Origin: Advenella sp. S44
Lineage (GTDB): Bacteria > Pseudomonadota > Gammaproteobacteria > Burkholderiales > Burkholderiaceae_B
Reading direction: 5' to 3'
NCBI RefSeq assembly: GCF_002810445.1
Contig: NZ_NEXS01000006.1
Span: forward strand, 1 to 64,000
Length of the DNA: 64,000 nt
Part shown: positions 30,588 through 40,898 of the stretch, piece by piece
Numbering within the stretch: the stretch's first letter is position 1
Layout of the letters: each line of letters starts with the position of its first letter
The notes under the pieces: generated by a model
The model's database searches: none
The model's input: the letters and a program-made list of their open reading frames with translations, nothing else
Told to the model about the DNA's origin: nothing
Program-made: the position numbers and the translations under genes

Positions 30588-31735
30588 GAAGCAATCTCGG
30601 TTATGGGAATAGATTTGAAGGCCTGCATGCGTTCGCTGATGCGGGTACGGTCTTTAACGTCGCCCGCAAGCTGACCACAGGCGGCATCAATATCTTCACC
30701 TCGGGTTTTGCGTACGGTTGTAATGACCCCCTGATCCACCAGCAAACTGGAGAACTGGCGGATACGCGCATTGGTCGAACGCTTCAGACCCGACTCAGGA
30801 AACGGATTGAACGGAATCAGGTTCAACTTGCATTTGACCTGACGCGTGATATCCACCAATTGCCGGGCATGCTCATCAGAATCGTTCACGCCATCGAGCA
30901 TAACGTATTCAAACGTGATGAAGTCACGCGGCGCATACTCAAGGTAACGATTACAGGCCGCAATAAGTTCGGCCAGTGGATACTTGCGATTGAGCGGGAC
31001 CAACTGGTCGCGCAACGCATCGTTCGGGGCATGCAGCGACACGGCCAACGCAACGGGACAGTCATGCGCCAGCCGATCCATGAAAGGCACCACACCAGAG
31101 GTAGACACCGTGACGCGACGGCGCGACAGTCCGTAGGCATTATCGTCCAGCATCAGAAGCAGTGCCGGCAGAACCTGATCATAATTCAGTAGCGGCTCGC
31201 CCATTCCCATCATGACCACATTGCTGATCACGCGAAGATCCTGTTCGTTGGCGGCAGCCAGGCGTGCAGCGGACATGTCCTGCATGATATCGTGGCGTGC
31301 CTTCCATAACTGACCCACAATTTCTGCCGTGGTCAGATTGCGGTTGAATCCTTGATGCCCGGTGGAGCAGAAACGGCAGGCCACGGTACAACCGGCCTGA
31401 CTGGAAATGCACAGGGTCCCCCTGTCATCTTCCGGAATAAACACCGTTTCCACGGCGTTATTATTGCCCACATCGAACAGCCACTTGCGTGTACCGTCGG
31501 TAGACACTTTCTGAGTAATGACCGATGGCGGCGCCAGCGTGCAACGTTGCGCCAGCGTACTGCGAAACGTTTTGGCCAGATCCGTCATCTGGTCGAAATC
31601 GGAGATACCGCGCTGGTGTACCCAGCGCAGCAGCTGTTTCGCCCGAAAAGGCTTGTTACCCCATGCACCCACCTGCTTGACGAGCGAATCGGATTCGACA
31701 CCCAGAAGATTGATACGTTGATCGGTAGTAGTCAT
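30584..31735 (-). CDS. rlmN: dual-specificity 23S rRNA/tRNA methyltransferase RlmN
   Basis: A 383-residue radical SAM enzyme that methylates A2503 of 23S rRNA and A37 of some tRNAs. The cluster motif is C-T-V-A-C-R-F-C, and the C-terminal methyl-carrier cysteine lies in [10 protein letters not shown] start at ATG 31735 ([12 protein letters not shown]); a longer frame would enter ndk. Confidence 0.97.
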   Translation of the reverse strand: MTTTDQRINLLGVESDSLVKQVGAWGNKPFRAKQLLRWVHQRGISDFDQMTDLAKTFRSTLAQRCTLAPPSVITQKVSTDGTRKWLFDVGNNNAVETVFIPEDDRGTLCISSQAGCTVACRFCSTGHQGFNRNLTTAEIVGQLWKARHDIMQDMSAARLAAANEQDLRVISNVVMMGMGEPLLNYDQVLPALLLMLDDNAYGLSRRRVTVSTSGVVPFMDRLAHDCPVALAVSLHAPNDALRDQLVPLNRKYPLAELIAACNRYLEYAPRDFITFEYVMLDGVNDSDEHARQLVDITRQVKCKLNLIPFNPFPESGLKRSTNARIRQFSSLLVDQGVITTVRKTRGEDIDAACGQLAGDVKDRTRISERMQAFKSIPITEIAS

Positions 31736-31778
31736 GCAAGCCTTTTGCGGATAATGGAGCAGGTTTTCAGCGAGCCTG

Positions 31779-32186
31779 TTACTTTTTGAAGAAGTAAGCA
31801 ATTTCATTAGCTGCTGTTTCAGCAGCATCAGAGCCGTGAACTGCATTGGCATCGATGCTGTCGGCGAAGTCGGCGCGGATGGTACCGGGCTCGGCTTTCT
31901 TGGGGTCTGTGGCGCCCATCAGTTCGCGGTTTTTCGCGATGGCATTTTCACCTTCCAGAACCTGAATAAAAACAGGGCCGGAGATCATGAATTTGACCAG
32001 ATCATTGAAAAAAGGACGCTCCTTGTGGACTGCGTAAAAGCCTTCGGCTTCGGCCTGGCTCAGTTGCTGCATGCGAGCTTCGACCACTTTGAGGCCGGCT
32101 TTTTCAAAGCGGGAAACGATTTCACCAATAACATTCTTGGCAACAGCGTCAGGTTTAATGATAGAGAGCGTACGTTCAACAGCCAT
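31779..32186 (-). CDS. ndk: nucleoside diphosphate kinase
   Basis: A 135-residue NDK that balances NTP pools. The start [20 protein letters not shown] and the catalytic histidine H117 in NAVHGSD are clear. It is slightly shorter than the usual 141 residues of this family in the region around residues 50-60. First gene of the minus-strand block, divergent from valS. Confidence 0.98.
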   Translation of the reverse strand: MAVERTLSIIKPDAVAKNVIGEIVSRFEKAGLKVVEARMQQLSQAEAEGFYAVHKERPFFNDLVKFMISGPVFIQVLEGENAIAKNRELMGATDPKKAEPGTIRADFADSIDANAVHGSDAAETAANEIAYFFKK

Positions 32187-32368
32187 TTAAATTACTCCAA
32201 ATATTCAATGAAAACAGTTACTTCTGCGAAGTTTTAACTAACTCGGCATTTTAACATGCAAAATTAGCGCGCTACACCTTAAAATAAGGGTTTTCGATAA
32301 AGACTCACCATTTTGCTTACCTTTGGGCCCGGCGGCCATAAACCGCAAGCCCATCCACTGCTGACACT

Positions 32369-35209
32369 ATGACTCAAACACCTGCCACCGACGAATTGCC
32401 CAAAAGTTTTGAACCCCATGAGCTGGAAAGCACCTGGTACCAGGAATGGGAACGCATGGGCGTATTCCGGGCCGGCCGCCACACATCCACGGACGCACCG
32501 GAAAGTGGCGAACCTTACACCATCCAGTTTCCGCCCCCGAACGTCACTGGCACCCTGCACATGGGACACGCCTTCAATCACACGATCATGGACGGCCTGA
32601 CCCGCTACCATCGCATGCTTGGCTGCGACACGGTACTCGTGCCCGGCACCGACCATGCCGGCATTGCAACGCAAATCGTCGTTGAGCGCCAGCTGGATGC
32701 CCAGAACACCAGCCGCACCGAGCTGGGCCGCGAGGCGTTTGTCAAGCGGGTATGGGAGTGGAAGGAGCAGTCCGGAAACACGATTACCGCTCAGGTGCGC
32801 CGGCTGGGCGCATCGGCAGACTGGCCCCGTGAATACTTCACCATGGACAGCCAAATGTCCGTGGGCGTGGTTGAAACCTTTGTCCGTCTTTACGAACAGG
32901 GCCTGATCTACCGCGGCAAGCGACTGGTCAACTGGGATCCGGTACTGGGCACGGCCGTATCGGACCTTGAAGTCGAAAGCCAGGAAGAGGATGGCTTTCT
33001 GTGGCACATCCGTTACCCGCTTACCGAGCCGGTCGATGGGCTGCAGCACCTGGTGGTTGCGACGACTCGCCCGGAAACCATGCTGGGCGATGTCGCCGTC
33101 ATGGTCCACCCGGAAGACGAACGCTATAGTCATCTGGTCGGCAAATCGGTTCGCCTGCCCTTGTGCGACCGGGACATTCCAGTGATTGCCGATGATTATG
33201 TGGATCGTGAGTTCGGTACGGGCGTGGTCAAAGTCACGCCCGCCCACGACTTTAACGACTATGCCGTTGGTCAGCGCCACCAGCTGGACATGATCAGTAT
33301 TCTGACGCTGGATGCGAAAATCAGCGACGAGGCGCCCGCCCGCTATCGCGGCCTGGACCGGTTCGAGGCTCGCAAGCAGATTGTCGCGGAACTGGAGGCC
33401 CAATCGCTGCTGGAGAACACCAAGCCGCACAAACTCATGGTGCCACGCGGCGATCGCACCAAATCGGTCATTGAGCCCATGTTGACCGATCAGTGGTTTG
33501 TCGCCATGAGCAAGCCTGCGCCCGAAGGCACTTACAATCCTGGCAAGAGCATTACCGACGTGGCGCTGGATGTGGTGCGGGACGGTCAGGTTCGGTTCTT
33601 CCCCGACAACTGGAGCAACACCTATAACCAGTGGCTGGAAAATATCCAGGACTGGTGTATTTCCCGACAGTTATGGTGGGGTCACCAAATTCCGGCCTGG
33701 TACGCCGAAGACGGCCAGATCTTTGTGGCCCGGACCGAGGACGAGGCCCAGGCCAAGGCAAAGAAAGCAGGCGTAACGGGACCGCTGCGTCGCGACGACG
33801 ACGTGCTGGATACGTGGTTTTCGTCGGCCCTGGTGCCCTTTACTACGATGGGGTGGCCTGCAGAAACGCATGATTTCAAACGCTATATGCCTTCGAATGT
33901 GCTGGTAACCGGCTTTGACATCATCTTTTTCTGGGTGGCACGCATGATCATGATGAGCATGCATCTGACAGGCCAAGTGCCTTTCCGCCATGTGTACGTG
34001 CACGGGCTCATTCTGGACGCCTACGGCCAGAAAATGAGCAAATCCAAGGGCAACACGCTGGATCCGGTAGACCTGATTGACGGCGTCGACCTGGATTCGC
34101 TGGTGGCCAAACGCACCTCGGGCCTGATGAATCCGAAACAGGCCAGCAAGATCGAGAAGGACACCCGCAAGACATTTCCTGAAGGGGTCGCTTCCTATGG
34201 CGCAGATGCCTTGCGCTTTACCATGGCTGCCTACGCCACGCTGGGCAGGAACATGAACTTTGATCTGAAGCGCTGCGAAGGCTACCGCAATTTCTGCAAT
34301 AAACTGTGGAATGCAACCCGCTTCGTGCTCATGAACGTGCCCGATGCAAACGCGGTCAACCAGCACGATAATGAACTTTCCTTTGCCGACCAGTGGATTA
34401 CCAGCCGACTGCAGCAAACCCTTGACGATATTCAGAAAGGGTTCCATGAATATCGCTTCGACATGATTGCAAATGCAATATACCGGTTTGTCTGGGATGA
34501 GTACTGTGACTGGTATGTTGAACTGGCCAAAGTGCAAATCCAGCGCGGCAACCAGGCGCAGCAAAATGGCACCCGCCGCACCCTGATCCGGGTACTGGAA
34601 GCGATCCTGCGCATGGCCCACCCCATTATTCCGTTTATTACAGAAGCACTATGGCAAAAAGTGGCGCTGGTAGCCGGAAAAAAACAGGCCGGCACCACCG
34701 CCAGCATCAGCGTTCAACCTTACCCACGGTCCAACCGCGAACTGATCGACGCGTCCGCCGAGGCGCAGGTTGCCGCGCTCAAGGCGCAGGTGGAAGCGAT
34801 CCGCGCCCTGCGCGGCGAAATGAGCCTGTCGCCAGCTCAGAAAGTGCCGCTGTTTGCGCAGGGCGACGCGCAGATGCTCAATCGCAATACGCCCTATCTG
34901 ATGGCGCTGGCCAAGCTGAGCGAGGTCCAGGTCGTTGAACTGCTGCCGGACCTGGGCGCGCCGGTCCAGATCCTGGACAATACCCGCTTGATGCTGAACG
35001 TGGAAATTGACAAAAAAGCCGAGCTTGCCCGGCTTGCCAAAGAAGCCCAGCGCCTGGAAGGCGAAATTGCCAAAGCCCAAGGTAAATTGTCCAACGAAGG
35101 CTTTGTGGCACGCGCCCCGGGCCACGTCATTGAACAGGAGAAAGAGCGCCTGGCCCAGTTCACCGAACGCCTGCAAGGCATTCGCGGGCAACAGGCGCGC
35201 CTGCAGTAA
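32369..35209 (+). CDS. valS: valyl-tRNA synthetase
   Basis: A 946-residue class I synthetase of normal length. The HIGH-type motif is in [18 protein letters not shown], the editing domain is present, the KMSKS loop is [15 protein letters not shown], and a C-terminal coiled coil (about 880-946) ends the protein. It is divergent from ndk. Confidence 0.98.
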   Translation: MTQTPATDELPKSFEPHELESTWYQEWERMGVFRAGRHTSTDAPESGEPYTIQFPPPNVTGTLHMGHAFNHTIMDGLTRYHRMLGCDTVLVPGTDHAGIATQIVVERQLDAQNTSRTELGREAFVKRVWEWKEQSGNTITAQVRRLGASADWPREYFTMDSQMSVGVVETFVRLYEQGLIYRGKRLVNWDPVLGTAVSDLEVESQEEDGFLWHIRYPLTEPVDGLQHLVVATTRPETMLGDVAVMVHPEDERYSHLVGKSVRLPLCDRDIPVIADDYVDREFGTGVVKVTPAHDFNDYAVGQRHQLDMISILTLDAKISDEAPARYRGLDRFEARKQIVAELEAQSLLENTKPHKLMVPRGDRTKSVIEPMLTDQWFVAMSKPAPEGTYNPGKSITDVALDVVRDGQVRFFPDNWSNTYNQWLENIQDWCISRQLWWGHQIPAWYAEDGQIFVARTEDEAQAKAKKAGVTGPLRRDDDVLDTWFSSALVPFTTMGWPAETHDFKRYMPSNVLVTGFDIIFFWVARMIMMSMHLTGQVPFRHVYVHGLILDAYGQKMSKSKGNTLDPVDLIDGVDLDSLVAKRTSGLMNPKQASKIEKDTRKTFPEGVASYGADALRFTMAAYATLGRNMNFDLKRCEGYRNFCNKLWNATRFVLMNVPDANAVNQHDNELSFADQWITSRLQQTLDDIQKGFHEYRFDMIANAIYRFVWDEYCDWYVELAKVQIQRGNQAQQNGTRRTLIRVLEAILRMAHPIIPFITEALWQKVALVAGKKQAGTTASISVQPYPRSNRELIDASAEAQVAALKAQVEAIRALRGEMSLSPAQKVPLFAQGDAQMLNRNTPYLMALAKLSEVQVVELLPDLGAPVQILDNTRLMLNVEIDKKAELARLAKEAQRLEGEIAKAQGKLSNEGFVARAPGHVIEQEKERLAQFTERLQGIRGQQARLQ

Positions 35210-35553
35210 GCCGGTCGCTGACTCGTCCTTTATGGGCCGGGTCAGCTCGCTCCGGTGACCACATCTGTAATGCGCAAGCGGCGCCAGCCTATACTTGAAT
35301 TGCAGGTTCGGGAAGTTGTGGCTCGTGGAATTGTCACCGGCCCCCATGTTTTCATGGGACCCTGTTTTTATTAGACCTGCCAAAGACAAGAAGTGCATAT
35401 ATTCGGATTCTGCCCTTATAGATTCTGCCCTTAAAGATTTTGCCATCAAATATAGGCATACTTACAAGCTTGCCTATAAGGCTTGTCTCGATCCATAAAT
35501 TGGAGCGTTTTTCGTGGGTGGGAGATGAAGGACCTCTTGGTTCGGTACACTAT
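35210..35553. other. spacer after valS
   Basis: Non-coding. It contains two close direct copies of GATTCTGCCCTTA (near 35405 and 35421) followed by a related GATTTTGCC. No gene is convincing. Confidence 0.4.
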
Positions 35554-35712
35554 CTATGGCGCAGTCGATTTTTTTCGTAGTTGGTTAATGATCATACCTA
35601 TGACAAAACCCACGATAATGCCAATGGCGATATGTCCAACGGCCACGCCGATGCTCAAGCCAAGTACGCTCCATACTGCAATTGCCGATCCAGAATTATT
35701 ACACTTAAGCAT
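35554..35712 (-). CDS. small glycine-zipper membrane protein (52 aa)
   Basis: A 52-residue frame, MLKCNNSGSAIAVWSVLGLS, followed by a glycine-spaced hydrophobic stretch (GVAVGHIAIGIIVGFVIGMI) and a basic tail NQLRKKSTAP. This reads as one or two glycine-zipper membrane helices with a positive-inside end. AAGGA lies eight bases before the ATG. It stands alone in a long intergenic region. The amino-acid pattern and ribosome binding site make it credible, but the function is unknown. Confidence 0.7.
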   Translation of the reverse strand: MLKCNNSGSAIAVWSVLGLSIGVAVGHIAIGIIVGFVIGMIINQLRKKSTAP

Positions 35713-36044
35713 GCTGGCGATCCTTATTGATTAGCACTTAGATATTAATTGTAGTTTATCGACCATGGATTGCGAAAATGAGACACGACAGGAATGGCGA
35801 CGCATGTGTCCAGAAAAACGGATCTGCTGTACATACGTTCGGATAAGGCCAGCCGCCGCTTGGCAAGAACGATTATCTACGTCCCCGTCCCTACTGAAAG
35901 TTTTCACGTAGGCGCTTCTTCGTCAGACAACTGACGTTTGTTTTTGGTATGGTAACTGTGATTTGTATCGGACACTGCACGTAGCCCATGCAATCAGATT
36001 TGCACGCAGTCCTTTTAACCAAATTGCCAGGCAAGGAACAACAA
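35713..36044. promoter_or_regulatory. spacer upstream of the aldo/keto reductase
   Basis: Divergent upstream region of the small membrane protein gene and the reductase gene. The ribosome binding site AAGGA for the latter lies at 36033-36037. Frames crossing it lack codon signal. Confidence 0.4.
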
Positions 36045-36902
36045 ATGTCATTGAAAACGTTTACTTTGAACAACGGCCAGACCATCCCCTCGCTGGGATT
36101 CGGAACATGGGAGCTGGACAAGGAGGAAATCTGTGTGCCGGCGGTCGCCCAGGCGCTGGAAACCGGATATCGCGTTATTGATACCGCGGCACGCTACATG
36201 AACGAAGCGTTTGTCGGAAAAGCGCTAGCCGAGTCGGGCCTCAAGCGTGAACATTACCATCTGACCACCAAAGTCTGGGTTACCGATTTCGGCTATGAGC
36301 AGACCCTACGCGCATTTGATAAATCACTCAAAAAACTGGGACTTGAGTACGTGGATCTGTACCTTTTGCACTGGCCCGTCGAAGGGTTCAGACGGAGCTG
36401 GAAGGCATTGGAAAAACTGCAGGATGAAGGGCTGACCAAAGCCATCGGCGTCTGTAATTTCGAAATCGATCATTTAGAGGCGCTGGCTGCCAGTTCCAAC
36501 AGCAAACCGGTACTCAATCAAGTAGAAACGCATCCGCTTTTCCAGCAGCGCACCTTGTTTGAGTATATGACCGAACAGGAGATCTTGCTTGAAGCCTGGT
36601 CCCCACTGGGGCGTGGCGATGCCACACTGTTGACCAATCCGGTCCTGCTGGAGATTGCCAAAGCCCATGGGAAGGATGTTGGGCAGATCATTCTGCGCTG
36701 GCACCTGCAGCGCGGTTCGCTGGCGATCCCGCGCTCAAGCAAACCGAGCCGGGTCGAAAGCAACTTTCAGATCTACGATTTTGCATTGACTGACCAGCAA
36801 ATGGCATCCATCACCGCACTGGATACCAATCAACGCAGTGCTGGAGATCCCAAAGATCCGGAATGGATTGCCAAACTCATGAGCATGCCCATTCCCGACT
36901 GA
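36045..36902 (+). CDS. aldo/keto reductase (2,5-diketo-gluconate reductase type)
   Basis: A 285-residue NADPH-dependent reductase with the full catalytic tetrad: D46 and Y51 (VIDTAARYMNE), K76 (TTKVW) and H109 (LLHWP). The NADPH-binding IPRSSKPSRVESN loop is near the C-terminus. I start at ATG 36045 (MSLKTFTLNNGQTIPSLGFG), which has AAGGAAC before it. It is a single-gene unit ending at a clean terminator. The natural substrate cannot be told. Confidence 0.92.
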   Translation: MSLKTFTLNNGQTIPSLGFGTWELDKEEICVPAVAQALETGYRVIDTAARYMNEAFVGKALAESGLKREHYHLTTKVWVTDFGYEQTLRAFDKSLKKLGLEYVDLYLLHWPVEGFRRSWKALEKLQDEGLTKAIGVCNFEIDHLEALAASSNSKPVLNQVETHPLFQQRTLFEYMTEQEILLEAWSPLGRGDATLLTNPVLLEIAKAHGKDVGQIILRWHLQRGSLAIPRSSKPSRVESNFQIYDFALTDQQMASITALDTNQRSAGDPKDPEWIAKLMSMPIPD

Positions 36903-36943
36903 TAGCCGGGCCGCCACCTGCAATGGCGACCGGGTAATTTAAC

Positions 36944-37088
36944 CTTGGCGCGTTAGTTAGTCTTGCTAAGCCAGTCGACCTTGCTAAGCCGTTTGAGCTT
37001 GGCGAGTTGTTTAACAGTGCTGGAGCCATTGAGCCTGGCCGTGTTGTTAGACTTTACTCGGTCATTCAACCTTGCCGAGTCATCCGGC
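36944..37088. repeat. degenerate 18-bp tandem repeats, eight units
   Basis: Units such as CTTGCTAAGCCAGTCGAC (36962-36979), CTTGCTAAGCCGTTTGAG (36980-36997) and CTTGGCGAGTTGTTTAAC (36998-37015) recur through 37088, decaying outwards. The 18-base period means a six-residue period in any frame; on the minus strand it reads as repeated ARLN/LSK-type hexads. Uneven decay and lack of a good start argue against a working gene. Confidence 0.7.
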
Positions 37089-37107
37089 AGTGATATCGAC
37101 GTTCTTG

Positions 37108-37141
37108 CCGCCCTTTTCGTCCGCTGATAAGGGCGGTTTTT
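37108..37141 (+). terminator. terminator after the aldo/keto reductase
   Basis: CCGCCCTT (37108-37115) pairs with AAGGGCGG (37129-37136), followed by TTTTT. Confidence 0.85.
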
Positions 37142-37307
37142 GTTGCCGCAGCACTCTGCCGCCACCGAAATAAGCCGCCCACACGGATTCTCTGGCAGGC
37201 GACGGCTATGCAGAAAAAACCGGTCTCTCGCTAAACACCGCAGTTACCTAATACGAATCTGTGTGAGGTCGTCATGGGAAACCCCTATTTCAATTGCATT
37301 GCCATGA

Positions 37308-37336
37308 TTACGCAATGCGTATATTATTTACGCAAT
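37308..37336. promoter_or_regulatory. candidate operator upstream of the Bug-P450 operon
   Basis: TTACGCAAT occurs at 37308-37316 and 37328-37336, exactly 20 bases apart. The first copy is part of the odd palindrome TACGCA-A-TGCGTA (37309-37321). It lies 43-71 bases before the Bug gene start. A likely binding site for the IclR regulator encoded at the end of this cluster. Confidence 0.55.
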
Positions 37337-37378
37337 AACAACGCGCCACGCAGCACTTAATAAAACAACGGAGACATC

Positions 37379-38359
37379 ATGCGTATTCGCTATTATCTAA
37401 CATCCTGTTCGCTGGCTCTTGCGGCCACCAGCCTGATCATGGCCCCGGTCCAGGCACAATCTTTCCCCGATAAATCGATACGCTGGATCGTGCCGTATCC
37501 TGCCGGCGGTGGCTCGGACTTTCTGGCGCGTACCATCGGCCAAAGCCTGTCAGAAGAAATCAAGCAATCAGTCGTTATTGATAATAAACCGGGCGGCAAC
37601 ACCGCCATCGCGGCAAGCGACACCGCCCGAGCCGCCGCAGACGGCTACACGGTTCTGTCGGCAGACAATGGAACTATGGTATTTAATTCGGCCTTGTACA
37701 AAAAACTCTCCTACGATCCGGTCAAAGACCTGGCGCCGGTCACATTGCTGGGCCGCTTTCCCATGATTCTGGTCGTCAATTCGACCAGCAAGATCAAAGA
37801 CCTGAAGGGATTTGTCGAACACGTCAAAAGCAGCAACGGCAGTATTAACTACGGCTCGGCAGGAGCAGGCAGTCCTCATCATCTGGCGATGGAACTATTC
37901 AAAACCGAAGCCGACCTGAACATGACTCATGTGCCCTATCGCGGCGCGGCGCCTTCGCTGACCGATCTTGCCGGCGGACAGGTGCAGGCCATGATGGTTG
38001 ATCTGGCTGCCGGCGCCGGCTTTCTTAGCGGCGGCAAAATCAAGCCACTGGCTGTGGCCAGTGCGCAGCGTCTGCCTCAGTTGCCGGACGTTCCAACCTT
38101 TGCCGAAGCTGGCTATCCCAACGTAGAAGCGGCTGCGCTGGTTGGCATGGTTGCGCCGGCCAAAACCCCGGCAAATATTATTGCCAACCTGAACAAAAGC
38201 GTTGTAGCCGCACTGAACAAACCGGCGACACACAAAAAGCTGATTGAGTTCGGTATAGAACCAGTAGGCGATACGCCTGAGCAATACGGCAAGTTGCTAG
38301 AGGACGAACGCACGCGCTGGCATAAACTAATCAAAGATTTGAACATTACGCTGGACTGA
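37379..38359 (+). CDS. Bug-family periplasmic substrate-binding protein
   Basis: A 326-residue tripartite tricarboxylate transporter receptor. The signal peptide ends at VQAQS (about residue 28), followed by FPDKSIRWIVPYPAGGGSDFLARTI, the family's ligand-loop region. No TctA/TctB membrane genes are nearby, as is usual for Bordetella-type Bug proteins. GGAG precedes the ATG. It stands 13 bases before the P450 gene, so it probably captures that enzyme's substrate or a related aromatic or carboxylate. Confidence 0.93.
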   Translation: MRIRYYLTSCSLALAATSLIMAPVQAQSFPDKSIRWIVPYPAGGGSDFLARTIGQSLSEEIKQSVVIDNKPGGNTAIAASDTARAAADGYTVLSADNGTMVFNSALYKKLSYDPVKDLAPVTLLGRFPMILVVNSTSKIKDLKGFVEHVKSSNGSINYGSAGAGSPHHLAMELFKTEADLNMTHVPYRGAAPSLTDLAGGQVQAMMVDLAAGAGFLSGGKIKPLAVASAQRLPQLPDVPTFAEAGYPNVEAAALVGMVAPAKTPANIIANLNKSVVAALNKPATHKKLIEFGIEPVGDTPEQYGKLLEDERTRWHKLIKDLNITLD

Positions 38360-38372
38360 TACGAGATATATC

Positions 38373-40739
38373 ATGAATACCGAATCAACTACGCAAACTG
38401 CACAGACACCGGAGAACACGCAGGCTTCGCCAACCCGATGTCCTTTTTCTGCAGCAGCAAGCAGCGCTGCCGCCTGCCCGGTCAGTGCCCGCGCTGCGCA
38501 GTTCGATCCATTCGAGGACGCCTATCAACAGGATCCGCCCGAATATCTCAGGTGGTCACGCGAACAGGAACCGGTGTTTTTTAGTCCCAAGCTGGGCTAC
38601 TGGGTGGTCACGCGTTACGAAGACATTAAACAGATTTTTCGTGACAACATCACTTTCAGTCCATCCATTGCACTTGAAAAAATCACGCCCACCGGTCCAG
38701 AAGCCAACGCCGTGCTGCAGTCCTACAACTACGGCATGAGCCGCACGCTGGTCAATGAGGATGAACCGGCGCATATGCCGCGGCGGCGTCTGCTGATGGA
38801 GCCGTTTACTGTCGAGGCCTTACAGCATCACGAGCCCATGGTGCGTCAACTGACGCGCGAGTATGTCAACCGTTTTATTAACGACGGCAAGGCGGACCTG
38901 GTCAACCAGATGCTGTGGGAAGTGCCGCTTACCGTCGCCCTGCACTTTCTGGGCGTCCCGGAAGAAGACATGGATACGCTGCGCAAGTACTCGATTGCGC
39001 ACACCGTCAATACCTGGGGCCGCCCAAAACCCGAAGAGCAAGTCGCCGTCGCCCACGCCGTGGGCAACTTCTGGCAACTGGCAGGCAACATTCTGGAGAA
39101 GATGCGTAAAGATCCCCAGCAGCCCGGCTGGATGCAATACGGCATCCGCATGCAACAACAGCATCCTGATGTTGTGCCCGATTCTTATTTGCACTCGATG
39201 ATGATGGCCGGCATTGTGGCAGCCCATGAAACCACCGCCAACGCCTCTGCCAACGCGTTCAAACTATTGCTGTCGAATCGGCCGGTCTGGCAGCAAATCT
39301 GCAAAGATCCAGGCTTGATTCCCAATGCCGTCGAAGAATGCCTGCGTCATAACGGTTCAATTGCCGCATGGCGACGGCTTGCCACCCGTGATGTGGAAAT
39401 TGGCGGTATTCCTATCGCGGCGGGTTCGAAACTGCTGATCGTCAGCTCATCGGCAAATCATGACGAACGTCATTTTACTGATGCCGATCTGCTGGATATC
39501 CGTCGTGAGAACGCCAGCGACCATCTGACCTTCGGTTATGGCTCACATCAATGCATGGGAAAAAACCTGGCCCGGATGGAAATGCAGATTTTCCTGCAGG
39601 AACTCACGCAACGCCTGCCACATATGAAATTATCAGAGCAAACTTTCACCTATGTTCCCAATACCTCATTCCGGGGACCGGAACATGTGTGGGTTGAGTG
39701 GGAGCCTGCGAACAATCCTGAGCGATGCAATCCGCAGATATTAAATCAGCACCATCCGATACGGCTTGGTGAACCGTCCACGCACGCATTGTCACGTCAG
39801 GTAGTGGTCCAGGAAACCGAAATGCTGACCGACGATATCATGCGCATTCGGCTTGCCGCCGCTGACGGCCAGACATTACCGCGCTGGACCCCAGGATCGC
39901 ATATTGATCTGGTGTGCGGGGAGCTGGGTATCTCGCGACAATACTCGCTTTGCGGAGACCCCGCAAACACCCAGGTACTGGATATTGCCGTATTGCGCGA
40001 GAATGCGGGCCGGGGTGGTTCGGCATGGGTACATCAGCATCTTCGTCGCGGCGTGCCCTTGCGTATCCGCGGCCCGCGCAATCACTTTCACTTTGATGAA
40101 CAAGCCGGCAAAGTTATTTTCATTGCCGGCGGTATCGGCATCACTCCCATTTGCGCCATGGCCCGTGTTGCCCGGGACCGCGGCATGGATTATCAGATCC
40201 ACTATTGTGGCCGTAGCCGAACCAGCATGGCATTGCTCTCATTATTGGAACAACAGCACGGGCAGCAGTTACATGTCTACGCGGCCGACGAAGGCCGGCG
40301 TGCCAATCTGGCCAAGCTGTTGGCAACGCCAGAGCCCAATACCCAAATCTATGCCTGCGGACCGCAACGCATGACTGACAGCCTTGAGCAGCTCTGCGAA
40401 ACCTGGCCGCAAGATGCGCTGCACATTGAACACTTTCATTCAACACTGGGCAAGCTGGATCCGCAAAAGGAGCACACCTTTGAAGCCGAGCTCAAGCAAT
40501 CTGGCTTGACGGTCACCGTAGAGGCCGACCAGACACTGCTGCAAGCCTTGCGAGCCGCCAACATCGATATCCAGAGCGATTGCGAAGAAGGCTTGTGCGG
40601 GTCCTGCGAAGTGGGCGTACTGGATGGCCAACTGGAACACCGCGATGTCGTTCTCACGCGTTCAGAGCGTGCGGCAGGTAAAAAAATGATGAGCTGCTGT
40701 TCACGAGCCACGGGCAAACGCATTGTACTGGACCTATGA
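38373..40739 (+). CDS. self-sufficient cytochrome P450 (CYP116B type) fused to reductase
   Basis: A 788-residue fusion. The P450 domain (1-450) has the I-helix AGIVAAHETTANA (279-291), ExxR in EECLR (322-325) and the heme cysteine C394 in FGYGSHQCMG. The C-terminal part is a phthalate-dioxygenase-reductase-type FMN/NADH domain (RQYSLCGDP, GIGITPICAMA) and a 2Fe-2S domain with C737, C742, C745 and C775 or C776. This is the layout of class VII, self-sufficient P450s, which hydroxylate aromatics, ethers or alkanes without separate partners. It lies between a Bug receptor and an IclR regulator. The substrate is unknown. Confidence 0.95.
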   Translation: MNTESTTQTAQTPENTQASPTRCPFSAAASSAAACPVSARAAQFDPFEDAYQQDPPEYLRWSREQEPVFFSPKLGYWVVTRYEDIKQIFRDNITFSPSIALEKITPTGPEANAVLQSYNYGMSRTLVNEDEPAHMPRRRLLMEPFTVEALQHHEPMVRQLTREYVNRFINDGKADLVNQMLWEVPLTVALHFLGVPEEDMDTLRKYSIAHTVNTWGRPKPEEQVAVAHAVGNFWQLAGNILEKMRKDPQQPGWMQYGIRMQQQHPDVVPDSYLHSMMMAGIVAAHETTANASANAFKLLLSNRPVWQQICKDPGLIPNAVEECLRHNGSIAAWRRLATRDVEIGGIPIAAGSKLLIVSSSANHDERHFTDADLLDIRRENASDHLTFGYGSHQCMGKNLARMEMQIFLQELTQRLPHMKLSEQTFTYVPNTSFRGPEHVWVEWEPANNPERCNPQILNQHHPIRLGEPSTHALSRQVVVQETEMLTDDIMRIRLAAADGQTLPRWTPGSHIDLVCGELGISRQYSLCGDPANTQVLDIAVLRENAGRGGSAWVHQHLRRGVPLRIRGPRNHFHFDEQAGKVIFIAGGIGITPICAMARVARDRGMDYQIHYCGRSRTSMALLSLLEQQHGQQLHVYAADEGRRANLAKLLATPEPNTQIYACGPQRMTDSLEQLCETWPQDALHIEHFHSTLGKLDPQKEHTFEAELKQSGLTVTVEADQTLLQALRAANIDIQSDCEEGLCGSCEVGVLDGQLEHRDVVLTRSERAAGKKMMSCCSRATGKRIVLDL

Positions 40740-40898
40740 CAACCGTCATTAACAGTACTGCTCTTTCATGCCACTCGTCCTCATCACGCAGATGCGAGTC
40801 GCTATTTCCTCGTACCCGGCTCGCGGCCAATGTGTTCGATCGTTCAGCTTAACGTCGACTATACTTACGATTATGCCTTTTCCCCGCTTATCTTTCGA

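Noticed and set aside
32279-33430. 383-codon minus-strand frame inside valS
   Set aside because: Antisense shadow of valS; GC-rich codons often leave the opposite strand open.
36944-37088. CRISPR array
   Set aside because: The units are contiguous 18-mers with no spacers, decayed, and no cas genes are near.
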